Part shown: positions 43,081 to 54,381 of the stretch, piece by piece | Layout of the letters: the number at the start of each line of letters is the position of its first letter | Position numbering within the stretch: the first letter of the stretch is position 1 | Assembly (NCBI GenBank): GCA_003290165.1 | Contig: QNQO01001832.1 | Span: forward strand, 62,001-126,000 | DNA length: 64,000 nucleotides | From: Berberis thunbergii | Taxonomy: Eukaryota > Streptophyta > Magnoliopsida > Ranunculales > Berberidaceae | Reading direction: 5' to 3' | Notes under the pieces: model-generated | The model's input: the letters and a program-made list of their open reading frames with translations, nothing else | The model's database searches: none | What the model was told of the DNA's origin: nothing | Position numbers and translations under genes: made by a program

Positions 43081-43636
43081 AATCCTGACAGGTAGGATTG
43101 GTCCTTGCGCCTTCCTAATGCACTTTGGGCTTACCGTACCACTTATAAGACAATTCTCGGGATATCTCCGTATCGGCTTATATATGGAAAAAGCTAGTCA
43201 TTTACCTGTTGAGTTAGAACATTGCGCTTATTGGGCTGTCTAAAGCACTAACTTTGATATCAATGATGCAGGTATTCAGTGGAAAATTCAGTTGGCTGAA
43301 ATTAAGGAGTTGCGGAATGATGCCTATGACAATTCCCAAATACACAAGGCAAAGATGAAAGCAGCTCATGATAAGCAAATTCTGAGGAAACATTTTGAGC
43401 CCAATCAACGAGTCTATCTCTATGACTCATGACTTCATCTTCATCCTGGCAAGCTAAAATCGAAATGGACAAGCCCATTCATGGTAAAACAAGTCTTTCC
43501 CAATGGTTCCATAGAAATTGAAGATCCAAAAGATGGGAGAGTATTTAGAGTAAATGGACAATGTTTGAAGCACTATGTGGAGTGAGTAAAGGTGCCAGAG
43601 GAGATCTCTCTGGTTGCCCCTATCTACTTGATTTGA
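43081..43636 (+). pseudogene. integrase C-terminal part of element C (after CACTA)
   Basis: Resumes the integrase frame with a stop (TAG) five codons in, then DWSLRLPNALWAYRTTYKTI and LGISPYRLIYGK. After a frameshift near 43193 come KELRNDAYDNSQIHKAKMKA, HFEPNQRVYLYDS, a stop, KSKWTSPFMVKQV and VFRVNGQCLKHYVE, ending TGA at 43634-43636. It is the counterpart of 8103-8447 in element A. Confidence 0.88.
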
Positions 43637-45748
43637 TGTTCTCCATCCTATCTTTAGTTTGGTTTTTTTTATTTTATTTTGTAGTTTAGGTTTTTACTTT
43701 TATGTTTTTCTTTTAGTGTTTCAGATTATTTTAGGTGTTGCTACTGGAATCACTCGGAGCCCTTCATCCCATGTGTTCCTTTCTCCCAACGTTATGATTT
43801 TCTTATATTTTGGTGACTGTGAGGACATTATCTATTTGAAATTCGTAAAGCTTCACCATGGTAATATCACTATAACCCTCTTTTTTTTTCTTTTTTCCTT
43901 CATTTGTCATGATTATTATTTTATTAATTGAGGACAATGTTTGGTTTAGGTTTAGGGATGATGTGGTTTCTTAGATTTTTTGTGCAGTTTTCAAAAATCT
44001 TTGAGCTTAAAACTTATTTTACAATTAAACAATTTTTTTTTTGTATTCTATTAAATCTCCATTGAATACTTAGATGATTACGGTACTTGTGCAAAATCTT
44101 TATGAAAATGCATTCGAAATTTGAGCTTTTGGTGAATTTAAAAAAAGGGGGGAGGGGGGAATATTAGTAGAAAACATGATATTTGATATTATCCTTATGT
44201 TAGATGTATTTCGTGAGACTTTTCAACTCGACTATTCGTGCACTATAAGCCAAGTCTACATGATTTGAAGTTGATTAGTGAGATGTTGAACTAGAAAACC
44301 TTAGAATAATAGTGGAGACTTAACCCTTGTGAGTTTTGAGTCATTCTTTATTTCTTGAGGGTTATTAAATACACTCCGATTTTTCTTGAGGCCGCATTAT
44401 TTCATTAATGATCTCATTATTCTTGACTTTCTTATTGGTTGTTTTAAGAATGACATAAAAATTAAATTTTTACACTATCATTTCTTGCTTTATTTAGTTG
44501 AAATGTCCTAGTACCAACTAAAACTTATGAAGTGATATAGGCATTTCTTTATTTAAACCATTTTTTTAGCCTTTTAGCCCACCTAATAATAAATATCCAT
44601 TTGCATCCCTTTGAGCCTTTAAATAGGCTTCTTTTTGTTATTCCCATTCTTATTACCTACTCCAATCAATGAGTAATACCTCTATTATTTTATCCTTACC
44701 CAATTTTCTAAGAATGTATACAGTGAGATATATTTATGGAATGGGCAGATAGAAAGAGTTGAAAATGGATATTTCATGCCCCCTCGAAGTAAAAGTGTTT
44801 GATTGTATAAATGGGGAAAAACATGTAAAAAAAAAAAGTTGAAGAAGAAAAAAAAAGTGGTTGAAGAAGAAAATAATGAAGAAAAAGTTGTACAACATTT
44901 ATTTGTTTTTCAATGCCCAATGTGTTTATTCAAGGGTGTAGCCATTCTCAGGAAAGTTTTGTATCCTTTTTTGTCATAGTCCAAGCCTCATTACAACCTA
45001 GTAAAGACCTAATTGATCTTAAGTGAAAGTTTGTTTCGTAGATGTGGAGATTGAATAGGAAACTATGGTGTTTGATTCAACATTCTCGAAAGTAAACAAT
45101 ATTCCTGTCCATGATATCATATTCATTTCACTCTTTAAAAATTTATTTTTTCATGATAATTATATGTGAGACGTTTGCATTCCCATAGTTTATATCATTT
45201 TCCTCACATATAAACTGAGTGCCCAATATCTGAGTGTTTTATTTATGAGTGACATGAGAGATTTGTAGTCGAAGCATACTTTCTAAGGGTTATCTTGTCA
45301 CATCTTTACTATGAGATGAAGAGTTATGGTGATAAGGTTTCACACACACACATCGAGTTGAGAATGATTATGAAATTTATTTAACATTTAGATACTATTA
45401 AATTATTGTACTCTATTGATATACTATTGTGACATTTTTAGTTTGTTGTTTTTTCTTGAATTTTAAGGAATTAGAAAATTACTCTAAGGAAAATAAAGGA
45501 GAATGCCCATGTTTTTGCATTATGTTTTTAGAAAATATATTTTGTTCTATTGAGTCAGTAATGTTTGGGGGTAACATTTCTGGAAACCCTCACGAGACTA
45601 TAACTCATCCACTAGAGGTAATCTAGGGGTTTAAAGCCTTGTTGCACGTTAAGGTAAGTGAAACCGTGATTCCTACGAAAGTGAGTTAGGATTTTATTCT
45701 TAATTTTGTTTTGCTCAAGAACTAACAAAATATAGGTTTAGGGGTATT
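43637..45748 (+). other. noncoding 3' region of element C
   Basis: Colinear with 8448-10634 of element A. Contains the post-pol motif (43928-43960: AATTGAGGACAATGTTTGGT then TTAGGTTTAGGGATG), a (CA)n tract near 45343 and the polypurine tract TAGGTTTAGGGGTATT at 45733-45748. No env-like ORF. Confidence 0.8.
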
Positions 45749-47005
45749 TGATATTCACATAATTATTACATAATATACATACTAATTTATATTTATTAGT
45801 GTTTCAAATAGTGTATTTTAGTTTAATTATTTTATTTTTGTATTTTGTAGGATTTGGAATTTAAATGACAAAGTGCATTAGCGTGGAAAATTTGGAAATT
45901 CATAGACAAATTGACAAAGTGGAGCGGTAGACACTCAAGCCAAAGATTAATAAAGAGAACAAAAGAAAAAAATAAAGGAAATTAGTTTTGAATTTTTGTG
46001 GAACAAATGAGTAATATGGATGAACATAACCAAACCCACTTTTCCTGTTATTAGAACATAATCTAAACAAACGGGTCCACCCCTTTGTTTCCTTTTGTTT
46101 TTTATTTGGTTTCCAATTTGTATTTGGTTTCCAATTGGGTTTCCAATAAGGAGTTGTTTTTTTCTACCATAAATACAGCAACAAACAGGAAAGCAGAGAC
46201 ACACACAATGCATCAACAGCCGAGTACACATCGCTAATCCACCACACGCTACCATGAAGCTCCACACCGCTATTGTTGTCATCACCTTCACCATGTGTCA
46301 CTAAACTCCACGCAAGGCGAAGAGATGAACTCCAAGATGTAACGCACTTAATTGGTATTTGATTCGTTTTATACTTTCACGATGAATAATGATATTTATG
46401 ATTTTCACTTTTATTTAATATAGGAGTTTAAGTTATTTTAGTGACAAAGATTTCATCAACTTCGTCATAGATTATTATTCCGGTGGTTGTCTTTTTCTTC
46501 TCCATGTAAGTCTAGTCATGTTTTTCTTATGTGTGGAATTTTAAAGATCAATTAATTCTGGTAGGTTAGTTATATGTGATTGTATTTTATTACGTTATTG
46601 TCTCCGGATATATCGTAAATTTAGGATATCATATATGACCAATCTTTGTGCTTTCTAGAAAAAGTGAAATCTAAAATCCATTTAGATTAGAATATATTGG
46701 TGCATTAAAGACTATTTTTCCGATTATGTTGTTTGGGATGTGAAACACGTAATTGAGTTATCATAGCGAATCAATACTAGTTGGCGCGTGAAATCTAGGA
46801 GGGATTCTTGAAACCTTGTGATTTTTCTCAACTTGATTTTTATTAAACTAAATTCAATTTCGCATTTTAAAATTGCTAAAATTTCTTAAATTTAGTTTCG
46901 CGTAGTTCTTCTTCCTTGACCTTATTTTGTAGATCGTTTTTCCTCGTGGGATCGACACCCCAATCTTTATTTCAATTGACCACAAGTATTGTTTGGGCAT
47001 AATCA
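45749..47005 (+). repeat. 3' LTR of element C
   Basis: 1257 bp, TGATATTCACATAATTATTA to GGCATAATCA. Followed by the target duplication CTTCC (47006-47010). Confidence 0.9.
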
Positions 47006-47010
47006 CTTCC

Positions 47011-47765
47011 TCATCTACTTGTCTAGTTCCACTCTTAGATTTTTTCATCACAGTGACAATGGTAGGCTAAACCTCTCATCAAGGAGAGGAGATGAAACCT
47101 ACTTGAGTGATACAGTGATTTTTTTAACACAAAAAATTACAACATGTACAATTTCTATTAATTCTAGATTCAACCAATGAATCAAAGTTGTCAAATCAAA
47201 AGATGGATAGCGAAATGAAGAAATGAACTTGGAAACAAGAATTATATTTGTTTTTCATAATCTTCAATTCTTCATAAATTATAATCATTCATTGAAAAAT
47301 CACAATCGAAAGAGGGGTAGATTAATGATGGTTACGGAGTTTCTTTTATCATCGAAAGAGGTAAGAGAAATTCTATCTTAGAAAAAAAATTTCTTATGAG
47401 CATTGGTCTTGAATTAAAAAAAGGAATTTATGCAAGTGTTCAAATTTTTTTTTACAAAAATGTGTTAAATTAATCTCTACAAAGCTAATTAGAGGTGGAT
47501 TCTCCAATCCTTGAGATATTTCTTTTAATTGATAAATTTGTAAAATAATTTTCATCCTCAATTTTGAATCAAAGATTGTTTTAAAAAAAAATTCATCTTC
47601 TATTCTCCAAATCTTATTTTTTTTTTCCACCAATTCTTAATTTTAGTTGATCTTCTAAAGTGTTTTCCTTGAATCTTTTTAACTTGGTGAGTAAGACGAT
47701 AACCCCTACGAACCACTTTACTTGTATTTTTGCTAGAATTTTGCAGGTAATTGATAAGAAGGGGG
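47011..47765 (+). repeat. LTR-like repeat F2, right part
   Basis: Continues the F repeat interrupted at 26312. It shares with F1 'tctagttccactcttag', 'caaccaatgaatcaaagttg' and 'cgataacccctacgaacca'. Ends near 47765 at plastid-like sequence. Confidence 0.8.
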
Positions 47766-47781
47766 AAAATATTGATTATTT

Positions 47782-47845
47782 GCTCCGTCCGGCCTGAGGA
47801 AACCTTTGTACGCCTTCGTTACCTTTTGGGAGGCCTACGCCCTGG
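47782..47845 (-). pseudogene. organellar large-subunit rRNA fragment (NUPT/NUMT)
   Basis: Minus strand: AGGGCGTAGGCCTCCCAAAA, GGTAACGAAGGCGTACAAAG, GTTTCCTCAGGCCGGACGGA. This is the bacterial-type 23S rRNA domain V wording ('aaaggtaacg.aggcg..caaaggtttcctc'). Whether plastid or mitochondrial cannot be settled by eye. Only about 64 bp. Confidence 0.7.
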
Positions 47846-47911
47846 CAGATGAATTTTCCATCTCCAAGGAAATTTTTTGTCGAAATAGTAATATTTCTTA
47901 GACTGGGATTT

Positions 47912-47997
47912 ATGGCGCATTGGTTTATACATTCCTCATATTCTCGACTCTAGGAATCATTTTTTTAGAACCGTCTAAGGTTCTGACTAAAAAATGA
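47912..47997 (+). pseudogene. psbT: plastid psbT-like fragment
   Basis: After 'ATGG' the frame reads ALVYTFLIFSTLGIIF, then EPSKVLTKK and TGA, matching the small photosystem II protein PsbT (a single transmembrane helix). Two bases are lost after the ATG and about 15 bp are missing between T runs in the middle, a deletion consistent with microhomology. The neighbouring upstream bases ('tttcttagactgggattt') look like the plastid psbB-psbT spacer. Non-functional nuclear insertion. Confidence 0.75.
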
Positions 47998-48002
47998 TTG
48001 GG

Positions 48003-48437
48003 ATTGTAGTTCAATTGGTTTACTTTTTGAGAAGGATGTGAGTAATGGTCAACATGTGTTGGTTATGTCGATTCAAATTATGCAGGAGATCAAGATAAGC
48101 GACGTTCAACTACATGTTATATCTTTACTCTTGCTAAAAGACCAGTAAGTTGGAGATCTACGTTACAGTCTATAGCTGAAGTTGAGTATATGGCAGTTAT
48201 AGAAGCCGTTAAAGAAGTAATTTGGCTTCAATGATTGTTTGATGACTTGGGTGTAGTACAATATCATCTAGATGTTTTTTGTGATAGTATGAGTGTTATT
48301 TATTATGCGCGTACGAAGCACACTGATGTTCATTTTCACTTTGTGCGAGAAATTGTTGAAGAAGGCGACATCTTACTAAAGAAGATTGACACCAAAGAAA
48401 ATCATGCAGATATGTTGATGAAGAATAGTATCTAGGG
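48003..48437 (+). pseudogene. Ty1/copia RNase H domain, right half of split copia element
   Basis: Reads GLLFEKDVSNGQH, a shift, VGYVDSNYAGDQDKRRSTTC, YIFTLAKRPVSWRSTLQSIA, EVEYMAVIEAVKEVIWLQ, a stop, LFDDLGVVQYHLDVFCDSMS, RTKHTDVHFHFVREIVEEGD and KENHADMLMKN. This is the complete plant copia RNase H order with the catalytic YVDSNYAG, E(V)EYMA and CDS acids. It continues the RT end at 25440-25526, more than 22 kb away. Confidence 0.9.
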
Positions 48438-48493
48438 TCAAGCTCCTACATTGTTTGGACTTGATCAACATCCTTCGTGTGTGTTGAACTCCT

Positions 48494-48511
48494 TTGGGAA
48501 AGGTGGAAAAT
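48494..48511 (+). promoter_or_regulatory. polypurine tract of the copia element
   Basis: TTTGGGAAAGGTGGAAAATT, directly before the LTR start TGTTGAAAAC. Confidence 0.75.
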
Positions 48512-49188
48512 TGTTGAAAACAGAGAACAAACAAACAAATTGAAAACATAGTTGAAGAACCCAAATAACGGCTTGTCAGAAGTAGATCGAGCTGGACTTG
48601 GTTGGATCTTGTTTGTCGACAATGGAGGTTAGCTGGCAGCAGACAATTGTTGGCTGGATGAAGATGATTGTTGGCTAGACATTGCTGAAGAAGAAGATGG
48701 TGGAAAATGATGAAACTCTCCATCACTACCCCGCCCTTTGTGGCTATAAAGAAAGGTTCCCCCTTCTTCTTCTCCATCATTCTGCCTGTGTACGTGAGTC
48801 CTTGAGAGTTAGGGTTTTTCAACCGTTTTGTTTGTATATGTGAGAGAAAATAGAGAAAATTTAGGAGAGAGAATTCCTTTTTCATTTGATTTGTGAGAAA
48901 TATATGCACCCTTCGTATATCTGTGGTGTCGTTTAGACACGTGTGTATTTAACGTCATTGAAGTTGTGTGGCTCTCTTCATTTGTGTTCTTCGATCTCAC
49001 TAGTAAAATTATTCTCTTTGCCCATGGACGTAGGCAAACTTGCCGAACAACGTTAAATTGCTTGTGTGGTGCGTGTTTTATTTATTTTCATTTACTTTAC
49101 ATTGTCTTGTTTATACTTTGGATTTATTATTTCCTATTGCAACTATCAATTGTATTCCGCATCTCTTACGCTTTCGCGAGGCACAACA
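48512..49188 (+). repeat. 3' LTR of the copia element
   Basis: 677 bp, with perfect short inverted ends TGTTG...CAACA, a TATA box GGCTATAAAG at 48742-48751 and a preceding polypurine tract. The 5' LTR is not in the window, so no divergence or target duplication can be read. Confidence 0.75.
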
Positions 49189-50672
49189 TGCTTTAGGGGA
49201 ACAAAATTGGTAATCTTGTAGATAATATCATAGAAGCACTAGAGAGGAAGAAAATGTGAACGTGAAGGAACTTTTGGATGGATCCATTTCTAAATAATTT
49301 GGACTACATTTCAAGGAGTCAAAATTTTCCCTGAAATCTTTGACACCATCCGTGAAGATAATGTTTTTATTAGCATAATGGTGTCAATTAGGAGGGGGAA
49401 CTAAATTGGCGTGCAATGCATTAAGTGTCTAATGCTAATGAAACCAACACTAAAGAAACGGGGGTTCCTAAAACTCCGATAAGTTGCATCTGATTACATC
49501 AATCATAGAGTCCACAACTATTACGAGATCAAATGCAACAATAAGTGCGGAAATTACTGTTTAGAAAATCATTCAGCTAAGGAATACCCAATTGAGGGCG
49601 GCCTGACTTGATCAGGGAAATATTGATGCTCGATTGGGGACAACATGAGTGACTTGATGGGAAGCACCTAATCAAAGGGCAACAAGATTGAGAATACCCT
49701 ACTAGGGACCAAAAATTCATTATTTTTTGTTCAAGACAAGTTATCCTTCAAGCAAAGTCCTACACATACCTTCGACAAAAGGAAGTCAAAAGGACTATTT
49801 TGAGAATACTCACAAGTTCTTAGAGAAAACTAGATACACCAGTACCGAGAGTACCCCACCTCAAAAAAATATATTACTTGAGCAATTCCTATGTTGGGAT
49901 TCGGATTGTTTCAAGCAAACTTTAGCAGTGTATAACCCATGCATGGTCAATTCCGAATAATTATGCACACTCAAGTATTGTACTGCTTTGCATAAACTAG
50001 GCACCAAGTAACTTTTAAGCACATCCCTTAAAAATATAACTTGAGCAATGGGCTAATTCTTGCATACACTCAAGTAGTGGACAAATTCGCTGAGATAAAT
50101 TCATATGTTCGTAGATGAGAACTCCAGTGAAATCGAGAAGCACCTATTGTAAACTTAAAATCTTACACTTCACAGTAGCAAGGGAAAAAAATAGTACTTA
50201 CCAGGCATTCATGATTTTAATTCTTTCACTGGCTTGAATTATTCTATATTTTCGCAAACACAATGAAGATTGATTTGTACAATGCATGTGTTTTCCTTTC
50301 CATAGGCATTGCATGGAGAAGCAAACGAATTTCATTTTGGCAAACACATGTACTATATACAATACTGATCGACAATGCTTTATTAATCCAAATTGCTTCC
50401 GTGGGAACGCTAGGCATTATCTTGTACAGTAACTCTAACTTCAGTGGCATTTTTTGCGCGATTTTCTCTCCCTCAACTAGATTTCAGGGGTGATTGCGTA
50501 TCATGACCCCTATAGTTCTGACAAGGGCCTTACTTTGTCACATACTTCTATGGAGAGTACAAGAAAAACAAAAAGAATGAAATCCTTCATAGCACTACGG
50601 AAAAAGCTGATAAATCAGGCACAGATTAAAATCTTCTAGAGTGTGAAGATGATTGATCTCAGAGTAAGTCTA
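49189..50672. other. unassigned sequence
   Basis: Open stretches at 49727-49960 and 50263-50493 have no recognised domain. No repeat shared with the rest of the window was noticed. Confidence 0.4.
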
Positions 50673-50828
50673 GTCAGCCATGTTTGTTAGTTTTTTTTGA
50701 CATTTTTTGTGTTTTTACAATTTTTACCCTTTTCCTTTAAAACACAACCACAAACACTATCTATAGATAGGGTAGAAGTGTAAAAAAATAAAAAAAATGC
50801 CAAAAAATTTTTAGCAAACATGGCTGGT
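50673..50828. mobile_element. foldback MITE, about 156 bp
   Basis: GTCAGCCATGTTTGTTAG at the left and, complemented, ACCAGCCATGTTTGCTAA at the right. The two halves pair along nearly their full length (including TTTTACAATTTTTACCC against GGGTAGAAGTGTAAAAA), around a centre 'tatctatagata'. TA flanks both ends, compatible with a TA duplication. Superfamily not assigned. Confidence 0.7.
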
Positions 50829-53800
50829 TATAATTGTTGTTGATCTCATATGCAACTTCTCTTTTTATGTAACGACCCCATTTTTTTTAAGCTGCCTAAA
50901 TTGTATTTATATTCGTATTTTGACTTCGACAAAATTAATATTTGAATAATATCGAATGGTGAGCTTATTGTACATAAATTATGCATTGGTTGATAAAATT
51001 ATTACTTTAGTGCTAGTTAGAAATTTATTAGCTAAATATTACATTTTTATTATTGAAATGCTCATTTTTAGATTAAATAATTATTCTAGAATACGTGTTA
51101 GGGCTTTTTTTTTTTTTTGCTATTTTCTTTGATTAGGTTTAGGGTAGTGATAAAGGTTAAAAAAATGAAGAAAAGGGGTGAATAAAGGTTTTCTCTTCGT
51201 ATCTTCTTTCCATGCACAAACACACATATGTAGCAATAGGGAGAGAGGTTGACGACAAGATGAGGGAGCGATATGCAGTGATTGTTAATCTGTGGCTGGA
51301 AGAAGGGGCGATTGACTACTTTGTATGGCATAAGAGAGAGTAAGAGACAAGTGGCAAGAAGGACTATTGTCGGAAAATTGGTTGTTGGCTTGAAGGAAAG
51401 AGAGGCGAATGGTTGTGGCAGTGTGGCTGATTGATCGAGAGAAAGATGGAGGCAGGGTGACGGAGAGGCGATCGGTGTGCAAGATGGGTGATATGATGGC
51501 TTTGTAGTTGCTTATTTATGAAGGGGATGGTATAATGGTGGTTGTTGGGATCGGCGACGGGGATATGATGAACCTGTCCGAGACGCTCATGAGATGGTCC
51601 GAAGAGGCGTTTTGCTAAAGAAGATCAGAGATGAACAACAGATATTGGGTGTTTCGGAGAATGATTGGGTTGGTAATGTGAGAGTGGAAGTGGAAGAGGA
51701 AGAAGAGGAAAAATAATAAGAAGAATGAATGAAAAAGAAAAAAGGAACAGAGAAGAGAAGATTGGGTGTGATGGAAGTTTGGGTTTGCATAGGTGGAAGG
51801 AATTGATTGATATGGGTGGGAGGAATTAATTGAAAGAGTTCAGGCTAATGATGAGAAGCTTAGGAGTTGATAGAGGGGTAACGAGCTCTTTCGTTATTGG
51901 AGATCAATGGGTGTTGAAGATTTGTGGATGGCAACTACATGACTATGATTGTGAGTATTTCTCACTCTTTTTGTGAGCTTTTCTTTAGTTCTCTTCTTGG
52001 ATTAAATTAATGTTGCTTGGTCTTTGGATCTTTAGTTTCATATGAATGTCCAACATCGATTTCCAATGTAATGATTGATAATGTATTACTGTAAGATTGT
52101 TCAAAATCAACTAGAAAAAATTATGGGTGTTATGATTGATCGAGTTTTTCCGATTTTGGGGTGTTGTTGTCTAGAGACTAGAGTTTGCATTTAGGTATAA
52201 TTGGGTTTTTTTTTCTTCTAATTTTGGTTTTGTTTAGGGTTTAAGGTGATCGGAAACAAAGGTGATGCAGTTAAGTTTTTGTGAAGATAGAGTTTGGTGA
52301 ATTTCTAATGTGGTTGAGTTTAAAACATGTTAGTTTCTCATATTTTTGCAGAATTGTGAATCACTGATATGAAATTGATGGTGTTTTGAGTGATTAGTAA
52401 ACTATTTGTCGTTTTTTGGATGATTAATCCTGAAATTTAAGAGTGGTATGTTTTAGTGCCATCATATAAATGAATTTGATAATAGGTAGCTTTGTTAGAA
52501 AGAGCTCTATTTGAGTTTGCTTGTTTGGGATGTTTATTAGATTGCTTTCCAAGAACTTGCTAATGTTTGGAGTTTTCTTGTTTAGAGTTTGTGGTTCATT
52601 AAAAGTAGATGAGGTGTAGTTAGTTTTTCAGATTTGGGTTTTGTTTAATGTTTGTGTTTGATCAGAAACAAAGGTATTGTAGTTTAGTTTTTGTGAAGAG
52701 AAGGTTTGGAGGAGACATGTTTGATTTTAGTGTTTTGAAGAAAAAATTTGAAGCACGATTAATCTTGAAACCGATTGTGTTTTGAGTCACTAGCAAATGG
52801 TTTTCTAGTAGTGTTTGCACTTTTTGGGATGATTTACTGAACGGTTTGTTGTTGGAAAAATTTTGTTTGATAAGTTTTTTTTTTTTTTTTTGTGTTTGTA
52901 TCAGAAAAATCTCTCAATTTGTTTATGGGTTATCTTGTTGGTTCATTGTGAAAAAAGGTAGAGAAAGTTATAGATAGTACTGTCATCTGATATTTGATCT
53001 AGGCAACAATGGAAAAACTTTATATTGCTAGGAGATATATTTAATTTTTACTTTTGGGTTACCTTTCTTATGAACTACATACATGAGGAGTTGGTAACGA
53101 TAATTAAGAAATAGTAGGCAGATTTATGCTGGGTTTAAGGGGTCGTTTCAGTTGATTCAGATGACTGGTTTAACTATTTTTAGGGGTTATTTTCAGCTAA
53201 TTTTACTGGGTATTTAGTTAGGGTTGGAGGGCTGGATCAGCTGAGTTTAGGGGTTGTTCTAGTTGATATAAGTGATTGTATGTGTGTCAGTTTAAGGGTA
53301 GTTTGTAGCGTTGAATTGCTAAAGTCTCGCCACCCAAATAGGGTTGTTTGTATGGTTGTTTACAGGACTATGATTATTGAGAATATACTATTGTATTATT
53401 CTATGTAAAAACAGTTTCATAGTTATAAAAGCTGGAACTTTATATGAATATAGAAAGATAATGAGGATCATGGAATGAAAATACCTCCAACTTGAAAATG
53501 TTTTTTTTTTCTTTTCCCAAAAGAATAGGTGGATATTATGATGGATTTGTTTATGATTGACAAGTTTCACCGTATAAGAATTTTGAGATATCACAATAAG
53601 TGATTGATAATTTTGAGTGCATAAATTTTAATCACATTGAATTGTATCTTTTAGACTTACCACACCTCTTATTTTTTATTTTTTTTATGATTTTCCTCTC
53701 CCATAGAGAAACTAACCTTCGGGTTTGGTCTTGTGGAGTAGGGCACCTATTTCTTAAAGAGAAACTAAGCAACCTCCGGATTGTGTCTTGCGAAAAGGGG

Positions 53801-54270
53801 ATGGTATTGAAATGCCTAAAATAAGGCTTGATTATTTTTCCGTAAAAAATGTGACGTGTTATGCGCATTGTTTGCACAATAGTGGTTTTTATTGAATTCT
53901 TATAGTTAGGGGTATCCGATAATGCATGCCAGTATGTGATGTTTCCAGTTAGGCATGGATGACAGAGCAATTCTCATTTATATGAGTGACGTATACAAAC
54001 ATGTATGTTTGGCACGAAGGTGGTGTGAATGTAGTATAATCTATGTGATCAATTAAATAATGGCACAACTGTATTAATTGATGAATACTGATTGTTTGGA
54101 AAATTATATACCTTTATTTCTAACTATTCCCTGCAGAATGACAATCTACTAACTTTTATGCAGGTCAGACTTGTAATGATAAACCTTTACTCTAGTATAA
54201 GTATAAATAAAAATAAATATTTACTTTAAGAACGATAAGAACTTATTGACCCAAGTAAGTTTATGTTTCT
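50829..54270. other. unassigned sequence
   Basis: No protein or RNA gene recognised over 3.4 kb. 'TGTAACGACCCCATTTT' at 50868 is like the start of some Ty3/gypsy chromovirus LTRs, but no partner or LTR end was found. 51180-51740 is purine-rich on the plus strand. Confidence 0.4.
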
Positions 54271-54275
54271 TGGGT

Positions 54276-54381
54276 ATTTTTTTTTACCCATTAACTCTCT
54301 CCACCCCATGCCATTGGCTGGGTTCGAATTCGTGACGTGTGATTTCATTGCCACACCTCTACCAACTCAACTGGTACACCT
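54276..54381 (-). mobile_element. tRNA-derived SINE head (minus strand)
   Basis: On the minus strand: ACCAGTTGAGTTGGTAGAGG (A-box-like) and, about 40 bases on, GAATTCGAACCCAGCC (B-box-like, GTTCGAACC). The arrangement is that of a tRNA-derived RNA polymerase III promoter. The sequence ends in an A run (T run at 54276-54285 on the plus strand). No target duplication seen. It cannot be a working tRNA because the cloverleaf stems do not form. Confidence 0.5.

Larger units (their letters stand above)
26313..47005 (+). mobile_element. Athila-like Ty3/gypsy retrotransposon C with nested LINE and CACTA insertions
   Basis: LTRs at 26313-27577 and 45749-47005, a tRNA-Asp PBS, gag, protease, RT, RNase H and integrase in Ty3/gypsy order, and a 2.1-kb noncoding 3' region. 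The 5-bp target duplication CTTCT/CTTCC and the continuation of repeat F2 on both sides prove the outer boundaries. Net of the two insertions it is about 9.5 kb. All genes carry nonsense changes or frameshifts. Confidence 0.93.

Noticed and set aside
48000..48024. 'gggattgtagttcaattggt' resembles the 5' half of plastid trnD
   Set aside because: It lies in the copia RNase H reading context (leading into GLLFEKDVSNGQ), and the rest of the tRNA is absent. A chance match is likelier, though the neighbouring psbT piece leaves some doubt.
48376..48909. 177-codon minus-strand ORF
   Set aside because: Antisense to the copia RNase H and its LTR; no domain recognised.
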